Positions 52,040 through 60,014 are shown, numbered from the stretch's first letter. The stretch: DNA of 62,670 bases from Chloroflexota bacterium (GCA_022820025.1 JAJEGF010000075.1:1-62670), one strand, 5' to 3'. The notes: a model not told the origin generated them from the sequence alone. Translations and numbers: made by a program.

Positions 52040-53512
52040 GTGCCCGACCAGCTCCACCGCCTCACCCTTCACGCGGCCGCCGACGGCCTGCGCTCGGGGC
52101 AGTTCAGTTCGGTCGAACTCACCCAGTCCCTGCTCGATCGCATCCAGGCCGTGGACGGCCGCATCGGCGCCTACCTCACCGTCACCGCCGATCTCGCTGT
52201 GGAACAGGCCGCCGCCGCCGACAAACGCCTCGCGGCGGGCGACAACGGCCCGCTACTTGGCCTGCCCATCGCTTTGAAGGACGTGCTCACCACCGCCGGC
52301 GTCGAAACCACCTGCGCCTCCCGCATCCTCCAGGGCTTCATCCCGCCCTACGACGCCACCGCCGTCACCCGCTTGAAGCAGGCCGGTGCCGTCACGCTCG
52401 GCAAGACCAACATGGACGAGTTCGCCATGGGCTCGTCCAACGAGCACTCCGGCTACAAGCCGGTGCGCAACCCCTGGAACCTGGACAAGGTGCCCGGCGG
52501 CTCCAGCGGCGGCTCCGCGGCCGCCGTGGCCGCCGACGAGTGCCTGGCCGCCCTGGGATCCGACACCGGCGGCTCGGTCCGCCAGCCCGCCGCTCTCTGC
52601 GGCTGCGTGGGGCTGAAGCCGACCTACGGCCGCATCTCGCGGTTCGGCCTGATCGCCTTCGCCTCGTCACTCGACCAGATCGGCGTGCTGACCAAGGACG
52701 TCACCGACGCCGCGCTGCTGCTCGGCGCCCTGGCCGGCCACGACCCGCGCGACTCAACGTCGGCCGCGGAGCCGGTGCCCGACTACGCCGGCGAACTGAG
52801 CGGCGAAATCGGCGGGCTGCGCATCGGCGTGGCGCCTGAATACTTCGGCGAGGGCCTCGACACCCGAGTCGGAGGCTCGGTCCGCGCAGCAATCGATGCT
52901 CTGCTCGGCGCCGGAGCCACCCGGCACGAGATCACGCTGCCCCACACCGAGTACGCCCTCCCCACCTACTACGTCATCGCCCCGTCCGAAGCCAGCGCCA
53001 ACCTGGCCCGTTACAACGGCGTCAAGTACGGCCTCTCCGACTCTCAAGCCACCGACGTGGACGAGATGATGGCCCGCATCCGCGGCCGGGGCTTCGGGTC
53101 CGAAGTCAAGCGCCGGATCATGATCGGCACCTTCGCCCTCTCCTCCGGCTACTACGACGCCTACTACGTCCGCGCCCAGAAAGTCCGCACTCTCATTAAG
53201 TCCGACTTCGAGACCGCCTTCCGGGACGTGGACGTCATCGCCGCCCCTGTTGTCCCCGCGCCCGCGTTCGACCTCGGCGCCAAGCTCGACGACCCCGTGG
53301 CCATGTATCAGTCCGACATCATGACCCTCCCCGCCTCGCTGGCCGGCCTGCCCTGCCTCAGCATCCCCTGCGGCTTCGTGGACGGCCTCCCGGTCGGCCT
53401 GCAACTCATCGCCCCGCCCTTCGCCGAGTCCCGCCTCCTCCAAACCGCCCGCGCCTACGAACGCACCCGCGGCCCCCTCCCCGCCCCCACCAAAGCCATC
53501 GACGCCCAATGA
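52040..53512 (+). CDS. gatA: Asp-tRNA(Asn)/Glu-tRNA(Gln) amidotransferase subunit A
   Basis: The amidase subunit that releases ammonia from glutamine for the transamidation on GatB. The 490-residue protein carries the amidase-signature triad: Lys80 in LPIALKDVLTT, the cis-Ser155 in VPGGSSGGSA, and the nucleophilic Ser179 in GSDTGGSVRQPA. The rest matches family length. GTG start after the gatC stop. The 351-bp gap before gatB is unusual for gatCAB operons and is filled with repeats. Confidence 0.96.
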   Translation: MPDQLHRLTLHAAADGLRSGQFSSVELTQSLLDRIQAVDGRIGAYLTVTADLAVEQAAAADKRLAAGDNGPLLGLPIALKDVLTTAGVETTCASRILQGFIPPYDATAVTRLKQAGAVTLGKTNMDEFAMGSSNEHSGYKPVRNPWNLDKVPGGSSGGSAAAVAADECLAALGSDTGGSVRQPAALCGCVGLKPTYGRISRFGLIAFASSLDQIGVLTKDVTDAALLLGALAGHDPRDSTSAAEPVPDYAGELSGEIGGLRIGVAPEYFGEGLDTRVGGSVRAAIDALLGAGATRHEITLPHTEYALPTYYVIAPSEASANLARYNGVKYGLSDSQATDVDEMMARIRGRGFGSEVKRRIMIGTFALSSGYYDAYYVRAQKVRTLIKSDFETAFRDVDVIAAPVVPAPAFDLGAKLDDPVAMYQSDIMTLPASLAGLPCLSIPCGFVDGLPVGLQLIAPPFAESRLLQTARAYERTRGPLPAPTKAIDAQ

Positions 53513-53560
53513 CCACCGGCTACCACACCCCCTCGTTTCTCTTCCCTCCTAAAGAGCACG

Positions 53561-53668
53561 CCCTCTCTTCCCCTCTCCTGGGGGAGAGGCAGATTCGGGC
53601 GTCTTCGGCCGAAATCGGTGAGGGGTCTTCCGGGCAACCAAGCCTGGGTTGCGCAAAGGTCTCTCAGG
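53561..53668 (+). repeat. Dispersed palindromic repeat, copy 2 (gatA-gatB gap)
   Basis: A degenerate palindrome CCCCTCTCC/GGGGGAGAGG is followed by GGTGAGGGGTCTTCCGGGCA and a second stem-like part, GCAACC..GGGTTGC, with GGTCTCTCAGG at the end. The order core, GGTGAGGG, GTCTTCC and GGGTTGCGC is shared with copies 3 and 5. Confidence 0.7.
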
Positions 53669-53708
53669 AGACATTTGCACAGCGTCCCGCGTCCCCCGAG
53701 CCGTGTCC

Positions 53709-53788
53709 GCTCTTCCTCCCTCTCCCCGTGGGAGAGGGTTGGGGTGAGGGTCTTCCGGGCACCCAACCCAGGGTTGCGCGAAGCTCTT
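53709..53788 (+). repeat. Dispersed palindromic repeat, copy 3 (gatA-gatB gap)
   Basis: CCCTCTCCC at 53718-53726 and GGGAGAGGG at 53730-53738 form a perfect 9-bp stem. GGGGTGAGGGTCTTCC and a GGGTTGCGCG stretch follow, as in the other copies. It is the second copy in the gap between gatA and gatB. Confidence 0.78.
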
Positions 53789-53804
53789 TTCTAGCGGAAG
53801 GCGG

Positions 53805-53832
53805 AGCCTTCCTTGAGCTTGTCGAAGGGCCA
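53805..53832 (+). repeat. TTGAGCTTGTCGAAGGG-type interspersed motif
   Basis: CCTTGAGCTTGTCGAAGGG has a short inverted repeat (CCTTG..GAAGG) and matches a widespread interspersed motif class (CCTTCGACAAGCTCA on the other strand). Only one full copy is seen; a partial GAGCTTGTC lies at 48281. It overlaps the region just before the gatB start. Confidence 0.4.
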
Positions 53833-53863
53833 CTCAAAGCAGTCGAAAGCCCCTCGTGAACCC

Positions 53864-55414
53864 ATGACGACCGCCTACCGCACCGTCATTGGTCTGGAAA
53901 CGCACGTCCAACTCCGCACCGGCAGCAAGATGTTCTGCGGCTGCGCCGCCGACTACGCCAACGCCCGGCCTAACACCCACGTCTGCCCCGTCTGCCTGGG
54001 CATGCCCGGTGTTCTACCCGTCATCAACCGCGAAGCCGTCGACCACACCATCCGTACCGGCCTCGCCCTCAACTGCGAAATCCCCGAATACGCCAAGTTC
54101 GACCGCAAGAACTACGCCTATCCCGACCTGATGAAGTGGTACCAGATTTCCCAGTACGACCTCCCGCTCTGCGTCAACGGCCATTTCGACGTCGAGGTCG
54201 ACGGCGCAACCACCCGCGTCGGCATCACCCGCGTCCACCTGGAAGAAGACACTGCCCGCCTGACCCACGTCACCGCCGCCGACGGCGCCCCGGCCAGCCT
54301 GATCGACGTCAACCGGTCCGGCGCCCCGCTGATGGAAATCGTCTCCGAGCCGGACATCCAGACGCCCGCCGAGGCCATGGCCTACGGCGAGAAGCTGCGC
54401 GCCCTGCTTCGCTGGATCGGCGTCTCCACCGCCAACATGGAGGACGGCGCCCTGCGCATCGACGCCAACATCTCCGTCTGGCCCCAGGGCGAACCGATCG
54501 GCGACGTCAAGGTCGAAGTCAAGAACATGAACTCCTTCCGGTCGCTGGGCCGCGCCCTGGCCTTCGAAACCGAACGCCAGACCGGCCGTCGCGAGCGCGG
54601 CCAACCCATCGAACAGGAAACCCGCGGCTGGGACGAATCCGCAGGCGTCACCCGCTCCCAGCGAACCAAGGAATACGCCCACGACTATCGCTACTTCCCC
54701 GAACCCGACCTGCCGCCCCTCCACGTCACCCGTCAACGCGTCGACACCCTTCGCGCCGCCCTCCCCCGCATGCCCGACCAGGTCGCCGCTGACCTCGTCG
54801 ACCAGGGCGCACCCCAGGCCGACGTCGCCGAACTCGTCCAGGACCGCCCCCTCACCGACTACGCCCTCGCTGTCATCGAAGCTGGCGCTTCCGCCGGCGA
54901 GGCCGTCACCTGGATCGTCCACGAACTCCGCCGCGCCCTCAACGCCCACGCCGCAACTCGTTGTGCCAGCGGCAGCGGGGATTCTTCCGCTCTTCCTCCC
55001 TCTCCCTCCCAGGGAGAGGGCCGGGGTGAGGGTCGGCCGCCCACTAACCGCCCAGGCCCGGGAACCACCATTCCCATCCCTCCAACCGAAATCGCCGCCC
55101 TACTCGCCCTCCGCGCCAGAGGCGCCGTCAGCAGCACCATGGCCGGCGAAGTCCTCGACGAAATGTTCGCCACCGGCAAGTCCGCCCGGGCCATCGTGGA
55201 GGCCCGCGGCCCCCAGATCAGCGGCCAGCACGAACTCCTCGCCATCGCCCGACAGGTCATTGAAGAGAATCCCCAGGCCGTCCAGGACTACCGCGACGGC
55301 AAGGGCCGCGCCATCCAGTACCTCATGGGCCAGGTCATGCGCATCACCCGCGGCAAAGCCAACCCGGGAGCGGTAAGCGCGCTCATCCGTACCGAGCTCG
55401 ACTCCGCCAGATAA
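53864..55414 (+). CDS. gatB: Asp-tRNA(Asn)/Glu-tRNA(Gln) amidotransferase subunit B with a repeat-derived insertion
   Basis: GatB activates the misacylated tRNA carboxylate by phosphorylation and receives ammonia from GatA. The family core is complete: [28 protein letters not shown] (zinc ligands), [37 protein letters not shown] and [14 protein letters not shown]. The C-terminal YqeY-like domain is also intact ([17 protein letters not shown]). At residues about 365-400 there is an extra Ser/Gly/Pro-rich stretch that includes [18 protein letters not shown] (374-391); it is encoded by a copy of the dispersed repeat. The 516 residues exceed the usual 475-490 by about that insert. ATG at 53864; an upstream frame is repeat-derived. 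Confidence 0.93.
   Translation: MTTAYRTVIGLETHVQLRTGSKMFCGCAADYANARPNTHVCPVCLGMPGVLPVINREAVDHTIRTGLALNCEIPEYAKFDRKNYAYPDLMKWYQISQYDLPLCVNGHFDVEVDGATTRVGITRVHLEEDTARLTHVTAADGAPASLIDVNRSGAPLMEIVSEPDIQTPAEAMAYGEKLRALLRWIGVSTANMEDGALRIDANISVWPQGEPIGDVKVEVKNMNSFRSLGRALAFETERQTGRRERGQPIEQETRGWDESAGVTRSQRTKEYAHDYRYFPEPDLPPLHVTRQRVDTLRAALPRMPDQVAADLVDQGAPQADVAELVQDRPLTDYALAVIEAGASAGEAVTWIVHELRRALNAHAATRCASGSGDSSALPPSPSQGEGRGEGRPPTNRPGPGTTIPIPPTEIAALLALRARGAVSSTMAGEVLDEMFATGKSARAIVEARGPQISGQHELLAIARQVIEENPQAVQDYRDGKGRAIQYLMGQVMRITRGKANPGAVSALIRTELDSAR
54981..55033 (+). repeat. Dispersed palindromic repeat, copy 4, inside gatB
   Basis: CCCTCTCCCT at 54998-55007 and AGGGAGAGGG at 55011-55020 make a perfect 10-bp stem with a 3-nt loop, followed by GGGGTGAGGG at 55023-55032. 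The element lies in frame within gatB and is translated. Confidence 0.85.
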
Positions 55415-55509
55415 CCGCTGCAGTCCCTTGCCCTGGCGAACAGGACCGAGCCTGCGCTCCCTCACCAGAAACCTTTGCAAAACAGCCCCGCGCCCTCGAG
55501 AGTGGGGCC

Positions 55510-55592
55510 TCTCTTGCTCCCTCTCCCCGTGGGAGAGGGCTGGGGTGAGGGTCTTCCGCGCAACCAACCCTGGGTTACGCAACGGTCTCTAA
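55510..55592 (+). repeat. Dispersed palindromic repeat, copy 5 (after gatB)
   Basis: CCCTCTCCC at 55519-55527 and GGGAGAGGG at 55531-55539, followed by GGGGTGAGGGTCTTCC and a GGGTTACGCAACGGTCTCT tail. It is closest to copy 3. It lies between the gatB stop and the toxin-antitoxin promoter region and could act as a transcription or decay barrier. Confidence 0.78.
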
Positions 55593-55629
55593 CCAGGGAC
55601 TGTCGCGCCAAGCGCCTGCGAGCGACCTA

Positions 55630-55642
55630 GTCTAAAATAGAC
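55630..55642 (+). promoter_or_regulatory. Operator-like palindrome and -10 for the phd-vapC module
   Basis: GTCTA-AAA-TAGAC is a perfect inverted repeat in G+C-rich DNA. It overlaps TAAAAT (55633-55638), a plausible -10 ending 34 nt before the phd start. Such an overlap fits autorepression by the antitoxin. Confidence 0.5.
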
Positions 55643-55672
55643 CAATCTGAACTTCCCACAGGAGCATCCGCG

Positions 55673-55951
55673 ATGGAGCACACCACATCGCAACGCACCT
55701 GGACCGTCGCCGAGGCCAAGGCCAAGCTGTCCGAGGTCCTGCGGCTGGCGGAGGAGGAGGGGCCGCAGCGCATCGGCCTGCGCCGCCCCTTCGTCGTCGT
55801 GCCCGCCGCGGCATGGGAAGCCAAGCAAGCGCGCGACAGGCACTTGGGCCGGTGGCTGCTTGAGAACGTGCCCAGGGGCCTGAACTGGGAAATCCCCCGT
55901 GACCGGCGATCCGATAGGGCGGTTCCCTTTTCTGAGGAAGACGAACGGTGA
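55673..55951 (+). CDS. Phd/YefM-type antitoxin
   Basis: The 92-residue protein has the Phd fold start RTWTVAEAKAKLSEVLRLAEEEGPQRI, which binds DNA, followed by FVVVPAAAWE, the family's strand-helix, and a C-terminal toxin-binding tail rich in Arg, Pro and Asp/Glu. GGAG lies 8 nt before the ATG. The gene overlaps the PIN-domain toxin by 4 bp (GTGA). It should neutralise the toxin and repress its own promoter. Confidence 0.88.
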   Translation: MEHTTSQRTWTVAEAKAKLSEVLRLAEEEGPQRIGLRRPFVVVPAAAWEAKQARDRHLGRWLLENVPRGLNWEIPRDRRSDRAVPFSEEDER

Positions 55952-56367
55952 CGGGGTTTCTCCTGGACACGAACGTCATTTCCGAATTGACCAGGGACGA
56001 TCCCGATTCGCGGGTGGTCCGGTTTCTCGACGACGAAGGCGACTTATGGCTGTCGTCCGTCGTCGTGTACGAGATGGAATATGGCCTTGCGACCCTTCCC
56101 CAGGGGCGCCGGGCGGCAAAGTTGCGCGCGTTGCAAGCGAATATCCTCGCCGCCTTTGCAGGCCGGCTCCTGTCCTTGGATCAATCCGGCGCCCGCTGGG
56201 CAGCCGAGCTCCGAGCGCAGGCACGCCACGTTGGGCGGACCGTCGACGTCGGCGACGCCCTCATCGCTGGCACTGCCAAAGCGCACGGCTTAGCCCTCGC
56301 CACCCGCAACATCCGCGACTTCCAGGGAATGGACATCCACCTCGTCAACCCCTGGGACAACCCATGA
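55948..56367 (+). CDS. vapC: PIN-domain ribonuclease toxin, VapC/FitB-like
   Basis: The 139-residue PIN protein carries the acidic cluster for Mg2+-dependent RNA cleavage: Asp7 in LLDTNVISEL, Glu42 in VVYEMEYGL, and the Asp pair in TVDVGDALIAGTAKAHG, then ATRNIRDF. The GTG start overlaps the antitoxin stop. It follows the FitB/VapC subtype common with Phd-type antitoxins. The module lies between the gatB stop and a second copy of the gatB 3' end. Confidence 0.92.
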   Translation: MTGFLLDTNVISELTRDDPDSRVVRFLDDEGDLWLSSVVVYEMEYGLATLPQGRRAAKLRALQANILAAFAGRLLSLDQSGARWAAELRAQARHVGRTVDVGDALIAGTAKAHGLALATRNIRDFQGMDIHLVNPWDNP

Positions 56368-56413
56368 CGCCCTTCGCCCAGGCGGACTCCCAGCACGCCG
56401 CCACCTCACCGAA

Positions 56414-56524
56414 ATGGCCGCCCTCCAGTACCTCCTGGGCCAGGTCATGCGCATTACCCGCGGCAAAGCCAACCCGGGCGCCGTAAGCGACCTCATCCGC
56501 ACCCAACTCGACACCCCCCAATAG
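56414..56524 (+). pseudogene. Second, diverged copy of the gatB 3' end
   Basis: A 36-codon open frame from ATG 56414 to TAG 56522-56524 encodes [20 protein letters not shown] and then a short tail, nearly the same as the end of GatB. By my count 86 of 100 bases match gatB 55311-55410 without gaps, and the offset is 1110 bp. Similarity stops abruptly before about 56415. The rest of gatB is missing, so it is a gene fragment, not a functional gatB. Confidence 0.85.
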
Positions 56525-57420
56525 CCCCCGCCTCGTCTGGCTCTAACCCCGTCAGGGCGCCCCTTGTGGGTGCCCGTGGGCAGGATGCCGCCCACACCCC
56601 GACACAAACACGGACTCGCCTGGGCGATGTAATCGGCGCCTACAATCCCTGACAACAGTCAACTACATCCGAGGAATAGAGACCCCCGACCTAGCAGTTC
56701 TTTCCCAACCGCCTATAGCAGCGGAACTACTACAAACACATCGTGCGCAGCCACTAATCCTTGCTGAAGATTCGCGAATACACCCCCTACAACCCGTCAC
56801 GCTGGCCGTCCGCCCCCGACAATCAGCAATCAATTGCGTCAGATCCCCGCCCGACCTGACTTCGGCTAAGGCGATGAGCGCCCGTCCGTCCTAGTCACAC
56901 ATGGCGCGCTTGCACGTACTGTCCCGATCGACCCCTTGCCTGCTAAACATGATTCAGACACAAGACCCGGACGAGACATCAACTCCTCAGGATTCCTAAA
57001 CAGTTCGAACCGCGGGCCCAGCGTGTCAAACGACACCTCGGCCACAACAACTCGAACCGGTCGTCGCGATAGGCCTCGGAAACAAAGACCGACGCCGCGT
57101 GCCCTGGCGCCTTTGGACTCGGGCAACTTGTGCGGAATCTTCACGAGTTCAAGCTGAGAGCGGTTGAGCTATCTCCCGCGACGTCGTCCATCTCAGTCTG
57201 TACGCGAGAGCCTCTGCCGGCTCTTGAGTCACGTAGCTGCCCAGGCTTGGTCTGGCCTATAGGCAATCCGCACCCCGCGCGAGCGCTTGGTGCACGACAG
57301 CAACTCGAACGAGCGATGTCTCACCAGGCTGAGGCCGCGAGATCCAACTACCGAGGAATCCTCGCTAGTAGCAAACGACGCCGACCGTCCCACCCACCGC
57401 CCCTCATCGTCGCCGCTACC
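56525..57420. other. Gene-poor stretch of less G+C-rich DNA
   Basis: About 900 bp without a convincing gene. Its base composition is visibly more AT-rich than the rest of the window, and it lies between the gatB fragment and the DUF433/DUF5615 module. A minus-strand frame (57144-56866) contains EVSFDTLGPRFELFRNPEEL, which has some protein character, but it lacks a good start and a known family. I read the stretch as decayed or acquired DNA. Confidence 0.55.
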
Positions 57421-57738
57421 TCAGATCGGGACTTCTCTCAGTTCCCCGACGCCTATCTGGTCAAGCGCCGTACCGATGTCCGCCACGCGCAGCTGTACCT
57501 TGGGCCACGCGGTAGAAAGCAGAACCGCCACGGCCAGCCTTCGACCGGCCAGGTTCTGCTGAAATCGCAAACTCTGATCGGTAGTGATCAGAACCTCGTA
57601 GCCCGCCTGCTCGGCGCTGTCGATCAGGTCTCCGTTATCCAAATCCGACCAGCTGCGCTCGGCTGCCGTGTCCACGACATGACTGTCCAGGTGACGACGC
57701 AGCGGCGCCGGTGTGCCCTGATCGAACAGAATCCTCAC
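57421..57738 (-). CDS. DUF5615 PIN-like toxin
   Basis: The 105-residue protein matches the DUF5615 family: MRILFDQGTPAPLRRHL at the N-terminus, SWSDLDNGDLIDSAEQAGYEVLITTDQSLRFQQNL (split here), and LLSTAWPKV. The Asp residues in ILFDQ and TTDQ correspond to the PIN-like metal site. The GTG start overlaps the DUF433 stop (GTGA), which is the usual arrangement for this toxin-antitoxin pair. RNase activity is inferred from the fold. Confidence 0.87.
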   Translation of the reverse strand: MRILFDQGTPAPLRRHLDSHVVDTAAERSWSDLDNGDLIDSAEQAGYEVLITTDQSLRFQQNLAGRRLAVAVLLSTAWPKVQLRVADIGTALDQIGVGELREVPI

Positions 57739-57962
57739 GGTTGCGCGGGAACTCGCAGAGCCTCCGCTTCGTGTTCCAGCACCGCTCGAACCTGCCAGGC
57801 TTCAACGCCCGGGAACCAATCCAGAAACTGGCCAACCGTAGCGCCGCTCTCCAGGTTCTCGAAGAGGGCGGACACCTGCACCCGCGTTCCGGCGAACGTC
57901 CACGCCCCGCTGAGCTTTCCGGGACGACATTCCACCGCCGGGTACCTCTCCCAGTCGGTCAT
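57735..57962 (-). CDS. DUF433 antitoxin-like protein
   Basis: The 75-residue protein has the DUF433 pattern CRPGKLSGAWTFAGTRVQVSA and FLDWFPGVEAWQVRAVLEH, a small helix-turn-helix of the antitoxin class. An ATG is preceded by GGAGG at 7 nt, a textbook ribosome binding site. It is the first gene of the second toxin-antitoxin module and probably represses its own promoter. Confidence 0.88.
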   Translation of the reverse strand: MTDWERYPAVECRPGKLSGAWTFAGTRVQVSALFENLESGATVGQFLDWFPGVEAWQVRAVLEHEAEALRVPAQP

Positions 57963-58179
57963 ACCGTCGCCTCCGTACCTCAGCTAAGTCTCCCATCCCA
58001 TCTTCCGTGTCGCACAGGCAGCCGTCCATAACCATCAGCCAACCTGCCGCCCGTTCCTACCCAATGGGGCTCCCCGTGCCGCATAGCGGCCGAGTCCCTC
58101 ACCAACCTCTTCCGCCCCCGCCCCCTCCTGCGTACGGACCGGTTCCTAACCGGCCTCTTCTCCGACGCTAAACTTCACC

Positions 58180-59340
58180 ATGGCCAGCCGCGAATCCCTC
58201 TTCGCGGCCGACCGCTTACCCGCGCCCTCGGGGCGCACGCCGGAAGACCTGGCCGCGTGGGTGGCGCTGAGTTCGGTTCCCGGGCTTGGGTCGGCCACGT
58301 TGTGGAACCTCATCCGCGCCTTCGGCGACCTCAGCCAGGCGTGGACTGCCAGCGCCGCCCGGCTCCAAGCCGCCGGCGCTTCGCCCGCCGTCGCCAGGGG
58401 CGTTGAGACCGCCCGTCGCGAAAAATCAGCCGACCACGCCTTGGAAGAGCTCGCCAAGCACGACGGCCGCGCCATCGCCTGGCACGACCCGGCCTATCCG
58501 GCCCAACTGCGCGAGATCCCGGACCCACCGCCGCTGATTTATGTCAAGGGCGACCTCGCCTGCGCCGACTACAAGCGCACCGTCGCCATCGTCGGCACCC
58601 GCCGCATGACCGCCTACGGCAAACAGGTCACCGCCCAACTGGCCGGAACCCTGGCCCGAGCGGGTATCTGCGTCGTCAGCGGCATGGCCGCTGGCGTCGA
58701 CGGCGAAGCCCACCGCGCCGTGCTCGACGCCGGGGGCGCAACCGTCGCCGTCTGGGGCACCGGCCTGCACGAGATCTACCCCCGCGCCAACCACCGCCTC
58801 GTCCCCCGCATTCTCGAGCGCGGCGCCATCGTCACCGAGTATCCCGTGGGTGTGCGGGGGCTTCCCGAGAACTTCCCCCAGCGCAACCGCATCATCAGCG
58901 GCCTCTCCCTCGCCACCATCGTCGTCGAGGCCCCGCTCGAAAGCGGCGCCCTCCACACCGCCCGCTACGCCATCGAGCAGAACCGCGAGATCCTCGCCGT
59001 CCCGGGCAGCGTCTTCGCCGCCGCCAGCCGCGGAACCAACCGACTCATCAACCGTGGCGAGGCCCGCGCCGTCTCCTCGGCCGAGGACGTCCTCGAAGCC
59101 CTGCAAATCGCCGTCAGCCCCGAGCAGTTGGAAATGCCCCAACTGGTCAAACCCACCGCCGAGGAGCGCACCGTCCTCCACCACCTCACCACCGACCCCA
59201 TGCACATCGACGAACTGGTGCGCCTGACCGCGCTGCCCGCCTTCCGCGTCTCGGCTCTGCTCGCCGTCATGGAAGTCAAGGGCCTCGTCCGCAACCTCGG
59301 CAGCGCCCACTACGTCACCGCCCGCCCACATGCCAACTGA
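58180..59340 (+). CDS. dprA: DNA-processing protein DprA
   Basis: Binds incoming single-stranded DNA and loads RecA during transformation. The 386-residue protein begins with a helical SAM-like domain (WVALSSVPGLGSATLWNLIR), then the Rossmann-like core with VAIVGTRRMTAYGKQVTAQL, GICVVSGMAAGVDGEAHRAV, GLHEIYPRANHRL and PLESGALHTARYAIEQNREI. The C-terminal domain (about 315-386) is a winged helix (MHIDELVRLTALPAFRVSALL). ATG start. It is a single gene after a short AT-richer gap. Confidence 0.95.
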   Translation: MASRESLFAADRLPAPSGRTPEDLAAWVALSSVPGLGSATLWNLIRAFGDLSQAWTASAARLQAAGASPAVARGVETARREKSADHALEELAKHDGRAIAWHDPAYPAQLREIPDPPPLIYVKGDLACADYKRTVAIVGTRRMTAYGKQVTAQLAGTLARAGICVVSGMAAGVDGEAHRAVLDAGGATVAVWGTGLHEIYPRANHRLVPRILERGAIVTEYPVGVRGLPENFPQRNRIISGLSLATIVVEAPLESGALHTARYAIEQNREILAVPGSVFAAASRGTNRLINRGEARAVSSAEDVLEALQIAVSPEQLEMPQLVKPTAEERTVLHHLTTDPMHIDELVRLTALPAFRVSALLAVMEVKGLVRNLGSAHYVTARPHAN

Positions 59341-59395
59341 TACCACCGCGCCCCCCGAAGCACCCCCGCCCTATACCCGCTGCGGGGCGACGGGG

Positions 59396-59528
59396 TGGAC
59401 ACATGCCCCCGAAAACTGGACACATCCGGCGCAAAACTGGACACATTCACCCGAAAACTGAACACATTGGGCGCAAAACTGAACACGTTCGCCAGAAAAC
59501 TGAACACTTCGCCCGATTCCGCTGAACA
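59396..59528 (-). repeat. Seven-unit 21-bp tandem repeat, IS21-terminus-like
   Basis: Read on the minus strand, TGTYCA begins seven units. On the plus strand TGRACA occurs at 59396, 59417, 59438, 59459, 59480, 59501 and 59523, that is at 21-bp steps and one of 22. Most units continue TGTYCAGTTTT and end alternately in GCGCC- and CGGG-type sequence, giving a 42-bp higher-order pattern. Multiple subterminal repeats of this kind occur at IS21-family ends, but no istA or istB remains here. No gene function is assigned. Confidence 0.8.
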
Positions 59529-59605
59529 GGTGTCTACCTTGGTCGCGATCCGCGCAATGCCCCGCCCCGACGCCCGAGGAACCGTACGCCAGTCCGCGCA
59601 CAGCC

Positions 59606-59634
59606 TTGCCATACGTGCGCAGAAGGTGTACAAT
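59606..59634 (+). promoter_or_regulatory. Consensus-like vegetative promoter
   Basis: TTGCCA (59606-59611) and TACAAT (59629-59634) are separated by exactly 17 bp, each 5 of 6 to the sigma-70-type consensus. Transcription would start near 59641. The first known gene downstream, secD, begins 410 bp later. Confidence 0.55.
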
Positions 59635-59883
59635 AGCGCACACCGACACTAGGCGCAACCTGTCATGTCTTTCATCACCGGCCCCAGCGCCCGGCCACCC
59701 CCTTGTTTCCCGAGTCCCGGATCCTTGTATGCGCCGCCCGCCGCGGACTATTGCTTGACGTCCCCGCATTTGCACGCCAGCAACCATCAACCCGCGACCC
59801 GTATCCTCCCCGCTACCCAGCCGCGCCTCGCTCCTGTGCATGGCCCGCACCGCCGTCGGCCAGCGCAAAGAAATTCCGCGCCA

Positions 59884-59937
59884 AACTGTCTCTCGCCAGC
59901 CCGGTCCCAAGAGGGACCGGGCTGGCGAGAGACAGTT
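59884..59937. repeat. Perfect 25-bp inverted repeat with a 4-nt loop
   Basis: The arms are at 59884-59908 and 59913-59937, beginning AACTGTCTCTCGCCAGCCCG, with loop AAGA. The stem has no mismatch. It lies 115 bp before secD, without a following T-run, so it is not a classical terminator. It could be a mobile palindrome or a structured leader element. Confidence 0.88.
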
Positions 59938-60014
59938 CCCCCCTTCACCCCCGTCGCTCGGCTCGCAACGTCCTGTGCCGATCAGGCCGGGCCGGCCTCG
60001 CAGACGCCGCGGCG

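Noticed and set aside
53813..53863. A 17-codon N-terminal extension of GatB
   Set aside because: It is encoded by the interspersed motif and is absent from GatB proteins; the ATG at 53864 starts at the normal [12 protein letters not shown] position.
57003..57011. GTTCGAACC as a tRNA T-loop
   Set aside because: The flanking bases do not pair as a T-stem and no acceptor or anticodon arm can be folded nearby.
56866..57144. A 92-codon minus-strand gene
   Set aside because: One segment looks protein-like, but there is no ribosome binding site, no family, and the frame ends in low-quality sequence. Kept only as a comment on the gene-poor stretch.
57130..57987. A 285-codon plus-strand frame
   Set aside because: Antisense to the DUF433/DUF5615 module, which has strong family patterns and ribosome binding sites.
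59396..59528. CRISPR array
   Set aside because: The 21-bp units are contiguous with no unique spacers, so this is a plain tandem repeat.
59395..59652. An 85-codon frame with heptad repeats (KLDTSGA, KLNTFAR)
   Set aside because: The heptads are only the 21-bp DNA repeat translated; the frame has no independent support and the other strand is equally open.
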